Assembly (NCBI RefSeq): GCF_900101545.1
Contig: NZ_FMZU01000011.1
Location: 62,001-126,000, forward strand
DNA length: 64,000 bases
Direction: 5' to 3'
Origin: Variovorax sp. CF079
Lineage (GTDB): Bacteria > Pseudomonadota > Gammaproteobacteria > Burkholderiales > Burkholderiaceae_C
Positions 1 through 8,522 of the stretch are shown one piece after another. The first letter of the stretch is position 1, and each line of letters opens with the position of its first letter. The notes below the pieces were generated by a model. It was not told the origin of the DNA. It saw nothing but the letters and a program-made list of their open reading frames with translations, and did not search any database. The position numbers and the translations under genes were made by a program.

Positions 1-1
1 C

Positions 2-208
2 GGTTCGCGCTGGGGTGGACATTGGCACCAGCTGCTGGCCGAGTTCGCGGGCGAGTCGGCGCAGGGATCGTTGTTTGGTCTGGAGAACCTTGGCTTCGTA
101 ATGCTGCAGGCCTTGCTCGACGTAGTGCATGCCCTTGACCATCACGCGCCAGAACAGAGCGGCGAGCTTGCGTGCCAGCGCGATGTTCGCGACCAGGCCG
201 CCGCGATA
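2..208 (-). pseudogene. IS110-type transposase C-terminal remnant
   Basis: Read on the minus strand, bases 208 to 2 are open for 69 codons and continue past the window edge. A TAA lies immediately upstream at 209-211 and no start fits. The peptide contains LVANIALARKLAALFWRVMV followed by a basic helix (LRRLARELGQQL). This resembles the end of the Transposase_20 domain of IS110-family transposases, where an ALVAVARKLA-like helix precedes the C-terminus. The upstream part of the enzyme is not recognisable in 212-430, so the copy is truncated. The assignment is from memory of the family and is moderate. Confidence 0.5.
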
Positions 209-362
209 TTACGGAATGCGCGATCGAATCGACGGCCGATTCTTTGGATGACCACGATTCGTTGTTCTTCTTGAGTAGGATCGCGAAGCGTGCATCAGAC
301 TCGACCGTCTGCGTAGAGGGTGGCTCCGCGGCGGTGCGCCCCACCCACTACATTACCCACGC

Positions 363-384
363 GCTGCGCCCCGCGCAGCTTTTT
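363..384 (+). terminator. Rho-independent terminator without an upstream plus-strand gene
   Basis: A perfect 7-bp stem (GCTGCGC, loop CCC, GCGCAGC) is followed by five T at 380-384. It points along the plus strand and sits about 50 bp upstream of the PH-domain gene. No plus-strand gene precedes it in the window. It could end a transcript from outside or from the 212-362 gap, or act as a leader attenuator. Apart from this hairpin I see nothing in 209-434. Confidence 0.6.
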
Positions 385-434
385 AGAGACCGGCGACGGT
401 CGCGTGCATTGAACGAGTTTGGAAGGAAGCAACC

Positions 435-812
435 TTGGGACTACTTGATGGAATGCTTGGCAACGCAGCCAAGATCGACCCTGCAAAGATTCAGCAGGAG
501 TTCAGCCAGATCCTGGCGAAGGGGGAAGTGGTCGAGCACGCCTACCAGCTCATCCGCGATTACTTCGTGTTCACCGACAAGCGCTTCGTCCTGGTCGACA
601 AACAAGGCATCACGGGAAGCAAGGTCGAATACCACTCCATTCCCTACAAGAGCATCACGCACTTCAGCGTCGAGACCGCCGGTACCTTCGATCTCGATGC
701 CGAGCTCAAGATATGGATCTCGGGGACGGCCGCTCCGATCCAGAAGCAGTTCAACAAGAAGCTCAGCATCTACGAGGTACAGAGCGTGCTTGCGAGCTAC
801 GTGCTCAGGTGA
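435..812 (+). CDS. Bacterial PH-domain protein
   Basis: A 125-residue soluble protein with no signal peptide or membrane segment. Residues from about 30 to the end read as a single bacterial pleckstrin-homology-like fold: YFVFTDKRFVLVDKQG, then a beta strand ending SIPYKSITHFSVE, a glycine-rich turn, and a C-terminal helix (LSIYEVQSVLASYVL). This pattern fits the bPH_1 family, small proteins of unknown function that resemble eukaryotic PH domains without proven lipid binding. The start is TTG, chosen because a strong Shine-Dalgarno stretch (GGAAGGAAG, 421-429) precedes it and the family usually begins MGLLDG-like. A terminator hairpin lies in its leader. Confidence 0.75.
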   Translation: MGLLDGMLGNAAKIDPAKIQQEFSQILAKGEVVEHAYQLIRDYFVFTDKRFVLVDKQGITGSKVEYHSIPYKSITHFSVETAGTFDLDAELKIWISGTAAPIQKQFNKKLSIYEVQSVLASYVLR

Positions 813-847
813 GCTGAGCCTCGCGGGACGCGGCGCCACGCTCCGAC

Positions 848-1183
848 TCAGTCGGTGCGGCTGGCCGGCAGCACGATGGTCATCAGCAGCCTGGTGTCTT
901 CCAGCGCATGCAAGCCGTGCGGCACGCCGCCGGCGAGGTACATCACCTGATCGGCCTCGAGCAGCTTCACGTTGCCGTCGAACTGCACCTCGACCCTTCC
1001 GCGCATGCACTGCAAGGTCATCGACGTCGAGACGGCGTGCGACGGGACCTGCTTGCCGGCCGGCAGCACCAGCCACATGATCTCGATGTCGCCGGCCTTC
1101 AGGAGTGCACAGGTCTCCGCCGCCTGCACGTCGAGCGCGCCGAGGTTCACGACCTGACCGGATGATGCGTGGGGGAGTGCCAT
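848..1183 (-). CDS. Cupin-domain protein
   Basis: A 111-residue single-domain cupin. The small beta barrel is visible as IMWLVLPAGKQVPSHAVS, LQCMRGRVEVQF and DQVMYLAGGVPHGLHALE. The first cupin motif keeps only one clear histidine (SHAVS), and the second keeps PHGLHA. Metal binding is therefore possible but not certain. Such small cupins often act as metal-stabilised binding or sensor domains, and no substrate can be named. No convincing Shine-Dalgarno precedes the ATG. It converges on the PH-domain gene and lies just downstream of the Ap4A phosphorylase gene start side, with no clear operon partner. Confidence 0.7.
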   Translation of the reverse strand: MALPHASSGQVVNLGALDVQAAETCALLKAGDIEIMWLVLPAGKQVPSHAVSTSMTLQCMRGRVEVQFDGNVKLLEADQVMYLAGGVPHGLHALEDTRLLMTIVLPASRTD

Positions 1184-1225
1184 GCGGGGCAGTTTGGCAA
1201 GGTAGGCTTACGTTGTCCAGATGGG

Positions 1226-2068
1226 TCATGCGTCGTGAGGCACGTCCTGCGGCATCGCCACCGCGCTCAGCACCTGCATTGGTCCCACTGCGTGGACGCG
1301 GTCCAGTTCCTCTTGCGAACGCAAGAACAATGAGCCAGCGAAGCCGAGCCCGTTCACGGAGATCGATTCGAAGCATGCGCGCGAACGCGGCACGACGAGC
1401 ATCCAGCCTCGGCGAATCAGCAGGTTGTAAGGTGCCGACTGAACTTCGCCCTCTTCGGCGGCGACAGCGGAAATGCCGCACCGATGAAGCAACTCGCGAT
1501 AGAGGGCATGCAACTCGGGAGCCGTCGCTTGCGGCGCCAGACGTGCGAACGCATGCCTGAACGGCAGCGGCGAACCGCTGCCCAGCACCCGCTCCATCGG
1601 CACTTCGTCCGGGCTCTCGCGTGTAAGCGGGAGCGGCACAAGCTGCAGGTGCTTATGCCGCTGGCTGGCCCCGGCTTCGACGCCCCCGTTGTAGAAGCCG
1701 AGTCCATCGACCTCGCTCAGGCAAGCGATGAGCGCCGCGAAATCCTCAACGGTAAGGAGGCGCTCCTGGCGTTCGAAGCGGCGCGTGACGAGCAGCACAT
1801 GGCCGGCGAGCAGTTGGAACTTGTTCAGCAGAATGTAGTGCGAAGGCGCGAGGTCGCCTACGAACAGAGAACGGTCGTAGTCGCCGAGTGGATCCGTGGC
1901 CGCCGCGACATGGCGCGCCTTGTCCTTGCGCGCGAGGCTCGACACCGTGCGCACGACGAACCGGACGCCATCGCTGTCGAGGAGGATGGTCTGCGTCTCG
2001 ATCGGCTGCAGTGCACCGTCTGCCAGGGCGCGCCGCATTGCGTTTTGGACGACGGACAGGGAAAACAT
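1226..2068 (-). CDS. Ap4A phosphorylase (ATP adenylyltransferase)
   Basis: About 280 residues, the usual size for class II Ap4A phosphorylases, which split diadenosine tetraphosphate with phosphate into ATP and ADP. The HIT-like catalytic signature is visible as RHKHLQLVPLP (H-x-H-x-Q pattern), preceded by GFYNGGVEAGASQ. The N-terminal half has LNKFQLLAGHVLLVTRRFE, typical of the family, and the C-terminal ATP_transf domain contains YNLLIRRGWMLVVPR. The ATG at 2068 was chosen because homology begins near FSLSVVQNAMRRAL. An upstream in-frame ATG at 2215 would add 49 arginine-rich residues that overlap dctD and look non-coding. Confidence 0.85.
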   Translation of the reverse strand: MFSLSVVQNAMRRALADGALQPIETQTILLDSDGVRFVVRTVSSLARKDKARHVAAATDPLGDYDRSLFVGDLAPSHYILLNKFQLLAGHVLLVTRRFERQERLLTVEDFAALIACLSEVDGLGFYNGGVEAGASQRHKHLQLVPLPLTRESPDEVPMERVLGSGSPLPFRHAFARLAPQATAPELHALYRELLHRCGISAVAAEEGEVQSAPYNLLIRRGWMLVVPRSRACFESISVNGLGFAGSLFLRSQEELDRVHAVGPMQVLSAVAMPQDVPHDA

Positions 2069-2114
2069 GCCGTCATTCTCGACCCGTTCCGGGCAACCGA
2101 GGCACGCCCAGACA

Positions 2115-3479
2115 CTAAGACTTGAATTCTTCCGCCGTGATACCGAGCTTGCGCAGCTTGTCGTGCAGCGTCTGCCGCGCGATCGCCAGCGCGCTGGCGG
2201 TGGCCGGCTGGTCACCCTGGTGCTTGCGCAGCGCTTCGACGATCACCGCCCGTTCGAAGGACTCGACCTGCTGCGGCAGTCCGCGCGGCAAGGCGGGCAT
2301 GCCTTCGGCGTTGCCGCGCGCCTGCGTCAGGCGCTCGCCCAGCAGGCCAAGCACGAAGCGGTCGGCCACGTTACGCAGCTCGCGCACGTTGCCGGGCCAG
2401 GCGTAGGCCATCAGGTCGGCCACCTGCGCGCCGCTCAGGATCGGCGCGACGCGCTCATAGCGCGCGGCCGCCAGCAGCGTGAAATGCTCGAACAGCAGAG
2501 GGATGTCCTCGCGCCGTTCGCGCAGCGGCGGCAGCTCGATGAAGGCAACGCCGAGCCGGTAGTACAGGTCGGCCCTGAACTTTTGCTGGTCGCTCATATC
2601 CTTGAGGTCGTCCTTGCTCGCGGCCACCACGCGGCAGTCAAAGGGAATGGCCTTGTTGGAGCCGATGCGCTCGATCGAGCGCTCCTGCAACGCACGCAGC
2701 AGCTTGATCTGCACCGCCATCGGCATGCTCTCGATCTCGTCGAGAAAAAGCGTGCCGCCGTTGGCGTATTCGAACTTGCCCACGCGCACGCGGTTGGCGC
2801 TGGTGAAGGCGCCGGCCTCGTGGCCGAACAACTCGCTCTCGGCCAGCGCCTCGGGCAGGCCGCCGCAGTTGAGCGGCACGAAATGTTGGCGCCGACGTTC
2901 GCTGTGCTCGTGCAGGCAGCGGGCGACGAGCTCCTTGCCGGTACCGGTTTCGCCGTAGATCAGCACGTCGGCCGAGGTCTCAGCCAAGGTCATCACGGTG
3001 CGGCGCACCTGCTGCATCTGCGCCGAGCGGCCGATCAGCACTGCCTGGATGCCGTGCCAGTTCTCCAGCGCATCACGCAGCGCGCGCACCTGCAGCGTGA
3101 GCTGCCGGCGCTCGATGGCGTGGCGCACGATGGCCACCAGCCGCTCGGAGCTGAAAGGCTTCTCGATGAAGTCGTAGGCGCCCTCGCGCATGGCCTGCAC
3201 TGCCATCGCTATGTGGCCGTGGCCGGTGACCAGGATGACGGGAAGCTCGGCGTCGGCGTTGTGGAGTTCGAGCAGCCATTCGGTGCCGCTCAGGCCCGGC
3301 AGGCGCACGTCGCAGACCACGATGGCAGGCACGCCGAAACCGATCTGCGCGCGCGCGCGTTCGGCGCTCGCGAAGGATTCGACCTCGAAACCGGCCAGGG
3401 TCAGCACCTGGGTCGTGCTGATTCGGACGTCTTCGTCGTCCTCGACCAGCAGCACCCGGATGGCAGGGGCTTCACTCAC
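2115..3479 (-). CDS. dctD: C4-dicarboxylate response regulator DctD (sigma-54 activator)
   Basis: A 454-residue NtrC-class activator. The receiver domain covers about 7-120, with phospho-acceptor D57 (VVCDVRLPG) and K107. The AAA+ domain covers about 145-380, with Walker A GETGTGKE (176-183) and Walker B FLDEIES. The C-terminal Fis-type helix-turn-helix ends at 446. It should activate sigma-54 promoters when phosphorylated by DctB. The sigma-54 contact loop reads GAFTSA (223-228) instead of the usual GAFTGA. The start is GTG, 7 bases after the dctB stop, preceded by AGGAG. Being last in an array that contains dctA supports a dicarboxylate role. Confidence 0.9.
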   Translation of the reverse strand: MSEAPAIRVLLVEDDEDVRISTTQVLTLAGFEVESFASAERARAQIGFGVPAIVVCDVRLPGLSGTEWLLELHNADAELPVILVTGHGHIAMAVQAMREGAYDFIEKPFSSERLVAIVRHAIERRQLTLQVRALRDALENWHGIQAVLIGRSAQMQQVRRTVMTLAETSADVLIYGETGTGKELVARCLHEHSERRRQHFVPLNCGGLPEALAESELFGHEAGAFTSANRVRVGKFEYANGGTLFLDEIESMPMAVQIKLLRALQERSIERIGSNKAIPFDCRVVAASKDDLKDMSDQQKFRADLYYRLGVAFIELPPLRERREDIPLLFEHFTLLAAARYERVAPILSGAQVADLMAYAWPGNVRELRNVADRFVLGLLGERLTQARGNAEGMPALPRGLPQQVESFERAVIVEALRKHQGDQPATASALAIARQTLHDKLRKLGITAEEFKS

Positions 3480-3486
3480 TTTTTGA

Positions 3487-5310
3487 TCACTCCTGTGGGG
3501 TGGGGGTAAGGATGGTGCGGATGGCGGCCGGCAGGTCGACGACGAAGCAGGCGCCGCCGTCCGGCAGGTTGGCGGCACGCAGCGTGCCGTCCATGGCCCG
3601 CACCAATTGTGCCGAGATCACGAGGCCCAGGCCCAGCCCGGTGCCCGCCGGTTTGCTGGTGACGAAGGGCTCGAACAGGCGCGGCAGGATGTCGGGCGGA
3701 ATGCCCGGCCCGGTGTCGCTCACGCGCAGGATCACGCGGCCGTCCTGCGGTCGCGCTTCAAGGCGCAGCGTGCGCCGCGGCGATGCCTGCATGGCGTCGA
3801 TGGCGTTGCGCATCAGGTTGACGAGCACGCTACCCAACGCGGCCTCTTCGGCCATGACGCTCAGGGTGGCGGGCTGCACATCGACCTCGATGACGATGCC
3901 GTTCTTCTTCGAGGCTTCGGCGACGATGACCTGCGCGTCGGCCGCGATCTGCGCCATCGGCACCGGCGCGAGCGGCAGCTCGCTCTTGTGCGCGAAGGTC
4001 TTGAGCTGCGAGGTCAGGCGCGCCAGGCGATCGACCATGCCGCGGATGCGCTGCAGGTTGCCGCGCACGTCGTCGAAGCGGCTCTTGTCGAGCAGGATGG
4101 CGGCGCTTTCCGAGAGGGTGCGCATCGCCGTGAGCGGCTGATTCAGCTCGTGCACCACGCCGGCCGACATCTGGCCCAGCGCCGCCATCTTGCCGGCATG
4201 CACCAGCTCGCCCTGAGCCGCGCGCAGCTGGGCGGTGCGCGCGACCACGGTCGACTCGAGGGAGTCGTGCGCCGCCTGCAGCGCGGCCTGGTTGGCCAGC
4301 TTCTGCCGCACGGCGCGGCGGCGCTGCCACAGCGTGACGGCGATCAGCAGCAGCACCGCCATCGCCAGGCTCGCTGTGATGGCCGCGTAACGTGCACCGA
4401 CGCGCACCGGCGCCAGATCGTCGAGCACCACCAGCTGCCAAGGCGCCCCGCGCAGCGCGCGCGTCGAAGCGAGCTGATCCACGCCGTCGAGCGCGATGAC
4501 CTGCACGTTGCGCGCCAGCGCCTCTTTCTGCGTCCACTGCAGCGGCTGCAGGCCCGCCTCGCCGTAGGGGCGCGAGCGCTGCACCTCGGCGCGCTGCGAA
4601 GCGTCGAGCGGCCACAGCGGCCGGAACTTCAGGTCCTCCCGGGTGGCGAGGATCACCACGCCGCGCTGGTCGATCAGCGCCACGTTGCCTGGCAGCATGC
4701 GCCAGGCGCGCTCGGACTCCTCGAGATTGACCTTGACGGCCACCACGCCGCGCGCGGGCTGGTCGTGGCGCAAGGCGTACGAGAGGTAGTAGCCGGGCTT
4801 GCGGCTGGTGATGCCGACGCCGTAGAAGCGGCCCCTGCCCTGCCCCAGCGCATCGATCACGTAGGGCCGGAACGACAGGTCCTGGCCGATGGTGGTGCCG
4901 GGCCGGTCCCAGTCGGAGGCCGCCAGCGAGGTGCCGGCGGCGTCGAGCACATAGAGCATCTCCGCCCCCGCGGTGGCGTTGACGCCGTCGAGGTAGCGGT
5001 TGACCGCGTCGCGCAGCCTCGAGTCCGACGGCGCGCCGAGCAGCGCCGGAACGATCGGCGTCATCTCCAGCAGCGCTGGCAGATACTCGAAACGGGCCAG
5101 GTCGGCATCGAGCCCGGTCGCGAGCATGTCGAGCCGGTGGTCGGCCGCCTCGCGCAGCCGCGCCAGGCCGTTCTGCATGGCGAGGTGATGGCCGGCGACG
5201 GCGGCCAGGGCCACCAGCGCCAGCGCGCCGCACCAGCGCGGCAGGCCGCGCCAGCGTCTTTGAGTGTCGGAAGGCAAGTCGAAGCGCCGGGCCGGCTCCC
5301 GTGAATTCAT
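3487..5310 (-). CDS. dctB: C4-dicarboxylate sensor histidine kinase DctB
   Basis: A 607-residue membrane sensor kinase. The first membrane segment is at about 24-42. A large periplasmic part (45-305) follows with PDC/dCache features such as YVLDAAGTSLAASDWDRPG and FYGVGITSRKPGYYLSYA. The second membrane segment is at about 308-328, then a coiled linker. The phosphorylated histidine is H387 in VVHELNQPLTAMR, followed by HATPase N, G1 and G2 boxes (LMRNAIDAM, VSDTGPGIPP, GTGLGLGL). It is the expected partner of the adjacent DctD. The ATG at 5310 is preferred; an in-frame start at 5409 would overlap the end of cydB. Confidence 0.88.
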   Translation of the reverse strand: MNSREPARRFDLPSDTQRRWRGLPRWCGALALVALAAVAGHHLAMQNGLARLREAADHRLDMLATGLDADLARFEYLPALLEMTPIVPALLGAPSDSRLRDAVNRYLDGVNATAGAEMLYVLDAAGTSLAASDWDRPGTTIGQDLSFRPYVIDALGQGRGRFYGVGITSRKPGYYLSYALRHDQPARGVVAVKVNLEESERAWRMLPGNVALIDQRGVVILATREDLKFRPLWPLDASQRAEVQRSRPYGEAGLQPLQWTQKEALARNVQVIALDGVDQLASTRALRGAPWQLVVLDDLAPVRVGARYAAITASLAMAVLLLIAVTLWQRRRAVRQKLANQAALQAAHDSLESTVVARTAQLRAAQGELVHAGKMAALGQMSAGVVHELNQPLTAMRTLSESAAILLDKSRFDDVRGNLQRIRGMVDRLARLTSQLKTFAHKSELPLAPVPMAQIAADAQVIVAEASKKNGIVIEVDVQPATLSVMAEEAALGSVLVNLMRNAIDAMQASPRRTLRLEARPQDGRVILRVSDTGPGIPPDILPRLFEPFVTSKPAGTGLGLGLVISAQLVRAMDGTLRAANLPDGGACFVVDLPAAIRTILTPTPQE

Positions 5311-5401
5311 GAACCCGTTATTGCACAAGGCCGCGCGGGACGCATCAGTGGCTGCCCGGTGGCGCGTGTCACGGGTGGTTTCATTCAGGCCCAGTGTCTG
5401 C

Positions 5402-6397
5402 TCAGGCATAGCGCAGTTCGCCGGTCTTGCCGCGGAAGACCCGGTAGGAGAATACGGTGTAGCCCACGATGGCCGGCACCGAGATGCACACGCCCACCAG
5501 GATCACCTTGAGCGCCGGTGCGCTGCTCGCCGCCTGCCAGATCGTGAGCTGGCCGATCACCACGTAGGGATAGATGCTGTAGGCCAGCCCCAGGAAGCCG
5601 AGCACGAACACCATGACCAGCAGCACGAAAGGCAGCCAGCACACCGGCCCGCGCACCATGCGCGTGTTCAGCAGGCCGCGCACGGCGAGCAGCGCCGCGC
5701 CGGTCATGAGCGGAATGGCGGCCAGCGCCAGGATCTCGGGCAGCGCGAACCAGCGCTCGCGCACCTCGGGGCTGATCCAGGGCGTGGCCATCGAGATCAG
5801 CAGCATGCCGCCGACCATCGGCGCCCAGGCAGTGCGTGCCCATTGCACGGCGCGCTCCTGCAGCGCACCCTCGGTCTTCATGATGAGCCAGGCCGCGCCC
5901 ATCAGCACGTAGGCCATCGGCAGCGCCACGGCGATGGCGGCGGCGAACAAGGGATAGTTCCAGCCGGATCCGAAGCCGCTGATGTAGCGCCCGAGCATCC
6001 AGCCCTGCGCCACCGAGGCCAGGGTGGAACCCGCGAAGAAGAGCCGGTCCCAGGTGCGCTTGTGGCTGTCGCGCGCCTTCACTCGGAAGTCGAAGGCCAC
6101 GCCGCGCAAAGTGAGGCCGACGAGCATCAGCGCCACCGGCAGGTAGAGCTCGCCCAGCACCAGGCCGTGCGCCTTCGGGAAGGCAACCAGCAGGATGCCC
6201 ACGCCCAGCACCAGCCAGGTCTCGTTGGCATCCCAGAACGGGCCGATGGAGGCGACCATCACATCCTTCTCGGCGTCGCTCGCACGGTGCATGAGCATGC
6301 CCACGCCAAGGTCGTAGCCGTCGCTGACCACGTAGACCAGCATCGACGCGCCCATCAGCACCATGAAGATCACCGGCAACGCGGCGTCGAAGCTCAT
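5402..6397 (-). CDS. cydB: Cytochrome bd-type quinol oxidase subunit II
   Basis: A 331-residue polytopic membrane protein with the CydB signature FWDANETWLVLGVGILLVAF near residue 54 and about eight or nine hydrophobic segments. It forms the quinol oxidase dimer with CydA, reducing O2 to water without proton pumping. Its ATG overlaps the cydA stop in an ATGA arrangement, so translation is probably coupled. It ends FRGKTGELRYA. No short CydX-like frame is obvious directly after the stop; dctB begins 91 bp further on. Confidence 0.93.
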   Translation of the reverse strand: MSFDAALPVIFMVLMGASMLVYVVSDGYDLGVGMLMHRASDAEKDVMVASIGPFWDANETWLVLGVGILLVAFPKAHGLVLGELYLPVALMLVGLTLRGVAFDFRVKARDSHKRTWDRLFFAGSTLASVAQGWMLGRYISGFGSGWNYPLFAAAIAVALPMAYVLMGAAWLIMKTEGALQERAVQWARTAWAPMVGGMLLISMATPWISPEVRERWFALPEILALAAIPLMTGAALLAVRGLLNTRMVRGPVCWLPFVLLVMVFVLGFLGLAYSIYPYVVIGQLTIWQAASSAPALKVILVGVCISVPAIVGYTVFSYRVFRGKTGELRYA

Positions 6398-7812
6398 GCG
6401 CGGCCTCCTTCGGCCATCGGCGCGGTGATCGCGGTGATCGCGCCCGGCGGCGTCGCGGCCCGCTCGACGGCCTCGGTCGCCAGCACCTCGTCGGGCTTCT
6501 CGGCCATGTACTTGAGCACCGCGACGTACGCCACGATGAGCGCGAGGTACAGCGCGATGTAGAGCGCGAGCGTGAGCCCGATCATCGCGGGCGGCACCTT
6601 CGACACCACGTCGGCCGTGCGCACCAGCCCGTAGACGATGTAGGGCTGGCGGCCGATCTCGGTGACGTACCAGCCCGCCACCGTGGCTATCCAGCCCGAG
6701 AAGGTCATCCCCGCGAACAGCCACAGCAGCGCGCGCGGCAGCAGCGCCGGTTGCCAGCGTGCGCGGCGGTACAGCCACCAGCCGAGCCAGCTGGTCGCGA
6801 GCATCAGCACGCCCATGCCGACCATGATGCGGAAGGCGAAGAACATCGGCAGCGGCGGCGGATGCGCGTCGGCAAAGTCGTTCAGGCCGCGGATCTCGCC
6901 GTCGGCCTCGTGCGTGAGGATCAGGCTCGCGCCATTCGGCACCGCGATCTCGAAGCGGTTCCTGCGCGCCTCGGCGTCGGGAATCGCGAACAGCAGCAGC
7001 GGCACGCCGCGCCCGGTCTCCCACACGCCTTCCATGGCAGCAATCTTGGCGGGCTGGTGCTTGAGCGTGTTGAGGCCGTGCATGTCGCCCACGACGATCT
7101 GCACCGGAATCAGCACCGCCGCCAGCGTGAGCCCTACCCGCATCACGCGCGCCGCGCTGCGCTGTCCCACGCCGCGCAGCACCTGCCAGGCCGACAGGCC
7201 GATCAGCAGGAACGCGCAGGTCAGCGCGGAGGCCAGCAGCATGTGCACGAAGCGGTACGGAAACGACGGGTTGAACACCACCGCCGGCCAGCTGGCGACA
7301 TGGAATTCGCCGTTCACGACCTCGTGGCCCGCGGGCGTCTGCATCCACGAGTTGAGAGCAAGAATCCAGAAGGCCGACAGCGTGGTGCCGAAGGCCACCA
7401 TGAAGGTCGACAGCAGGTGCACGCGCTCGCCGACCTTGCCATGGCCGAACAGCATGACGCCGAGAAAACCCGCCTCCAGGAAGAACGCGGTGAGCACCTC
7501 GTAGCCCAGCAGCGGCCCCGCCACGTTGCCGACGCGCTCCATGAAGCCCGGCCAGTTGGTGCCGAACTGGAAGCTCATGGTGATGCCGCTGACCACGCCG
7601 AGCGCGAAGGTCAGCGCGAACACCTTGGTCCAGAAGCGGTAGGCGTTGAGCCAGCCCTGCGCCAGCGGTGCATTGCCGCCGCCGCGCGTGCGCAGCCAGC
7701 GCCAGCGCAAGAACAGCAGCAGCCAGCCCAGTGCGATGCTGATCGTGGGGAACAGGATGTGGAAGGTGATGTTGGCCGCGAACTGCATGCGGGCGAGGAT
7801 CAGGGCGTCCAT
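6394..7812 (-). CDS. cydA: Cytochrome bd-type (cyanide-insensitive) quinol oxidase subunit I
   Basis: A 472-residue integral membrane subunit carrying the three haems. H18 in ITFHILFPT is the predicted haem b595 ligand. The block LLGYEVLTAFFLEAGFLG holds the conserved acidic residues, and GWYVTEIGRQPYIVYGLVRT is the family signature. The loop between membrane helices 6 and 7 is short, as in the CioA type rather than the long Q-loop E. coli form. The Shine-Dalgarno AAGGAA precedes the ATG. It lies 46 bp after the preceding gene of the PHB group, separated by a strong hairpin, and probably re-oxidises quinol produced by Ndh. Confidence 0.93.
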   Translation of the reverse strand: MDALILARMQFAANITFHILFPTISIALGWLLLFLRWRWLRTRGGGNAPLAQGWLNAYRFWTKVFALTFALGVVSGITMSFQFGTNWPGFMERVGNVAGPLLGYEVLTAFFLEAGFLGVMLFGHGKVGERVHLLSTFMVAFGTTLSAFWILALNSWMQTPAGHEVVNGEFHVASWPAVVFNPSFPYRFVHMLLASALTCAFLLIGLSAWQVLRGVGQRSAARVMRVGLTLAAVLIPVQIVVGDMHGLNTLKHQPAKIAAMEGVWETGRGVPLLLFAIPDAEARRNRFEIAVPNGASLILTHEADGEIRGLNDFADAHPPPLPMFFAFRIMVGMGVLMLATSWLGWWLYRRARWQPALLPRALLWLFAGMTFSGWIATVAGWYVTEIGRQPYIVYGLVRTADVVSKVPPAMIGLTLALYIALYLALIVAYVAVLKYMAEKPDEVLATEAVERAATPPGAITAITAPMAEGGRA

Positions 7813-7825
7813 CAGGTTCCTTTCG

Positions 7826-7854
7826 GGCCGGCGGCGGCGCGGCCGCCGCCGGCC
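7826..7854. other. Strong GC-rich hairpin between the PHB group and cydAB
   Basis: A perfect 13-bp inverted repeat (GGCCGGCGGCGGC and its complement) with a 3-base loop fills the gap between the stop of the phaB-distal gene (7859) and the cydA start (7812). There is no U tract in either direction. It could be a transcript-stabilising or processing hairpin, or a weak terminator that sets the cydAB level. Confidence 0.7.
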
Positions 7855-7858
7855 TGGG

Positions 7859-8512
7859 TCATCGCTTCGCCGCCGCGCCCTGCTTCAAGGCTTCCGACAT
7901 GCCGATGAGCACGCCGCTCACCAGCGCCGAGTAGCTGTCGATCAGCGCCTGCGAGGCGCGCAGGCCCATCGCGCGGCCATCGCGCAGGCTCTTCTGCGTG
8001 TCTTCCATGAGCTGCTCGAGCGCCGCCGTGGCGCGCGCGCCGGTGCCGGTGCCCTTGCCCTGCATCGCCCGGAAGACGCCGCTCCACGGACCGTCGGCCG
8101 GCGCCGCCTTGCGCACGCTGGCGAACAGCGTCTCCTCCATCTTCTCGATGTCGGCGAGCGCCTTCTTGAGCTGCGTCTCGCGCAGGCTCACGCCCTGGTC
8201 GACCAGCTGTTGCAGCGCGCGTTGATTGGCCAGCACGGCCTGCTCCAGCGCGCCGTCCATGCCGGCAAAGACCTTGCCGAGCAGGCCTTCCACATCGGGC
8301 GCGGGCAGCTTGCTGCCGGCCGCGCCGGCCGAGGCCGTCCTGGTGACCGTGCCCAGCACCTGCCGGATGTTCGCCAACGTGAGCTCGCGGCCCTGCAGCG
8401 CCTTGAGCGTGGCCTCGTGCACCGCCTTGCGAACGGTCTCGCCCTGCTTGGCGGAGGCCTCGGAGAACTTCTTGATCAGTGCGACCTGATCGATGCCGTG
8501 TTTGAGGATCAT
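7859..8512 (-). CDS. PHB-operon-associated helical protein of unknown function
   Basis: A 217-residue hydrophilic, almost wholly alpha-helical protein with no signal or membrane segment. It contains alternating runs such as AVLANQRALQQLVDQGVSLRE and KALADIEKMEETLFASVRKA (about 95-145), and ends SYSALVSGVLIGMSEALKQG. I do not recognise a characterised family. Composition, length and position directly after phaB (10 bp) suggest a granule-associated or phasin-like role, but this is inference. The ATG at 8512 (MILKHGIDQVALIKKF) is chosen because the upstream extension overlaps phaB and carries no recognisable sequence. Confidence 0.7.
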   Translation of the reverse strand: MILKHGIDQVALIKKFSEASAKQGETVRKAVHEATLKALQGRELTLANIRQVLGTVTRTASAGAAGSKLPAPDVEGLLGKVFAGMDGALEQAVLANQRALQQLVDQGVSLRETQLKKALADIEKMEETLFASVRKAAPADGPWSGVFRAMQGKGTGTGARATAALEQLMEDTQKSLRDGRAMGLRASQALIDSYSALVSGVLIGMSEALKQGAAAKR

Positions 8513-8522
8513 GGTCGTCTGT

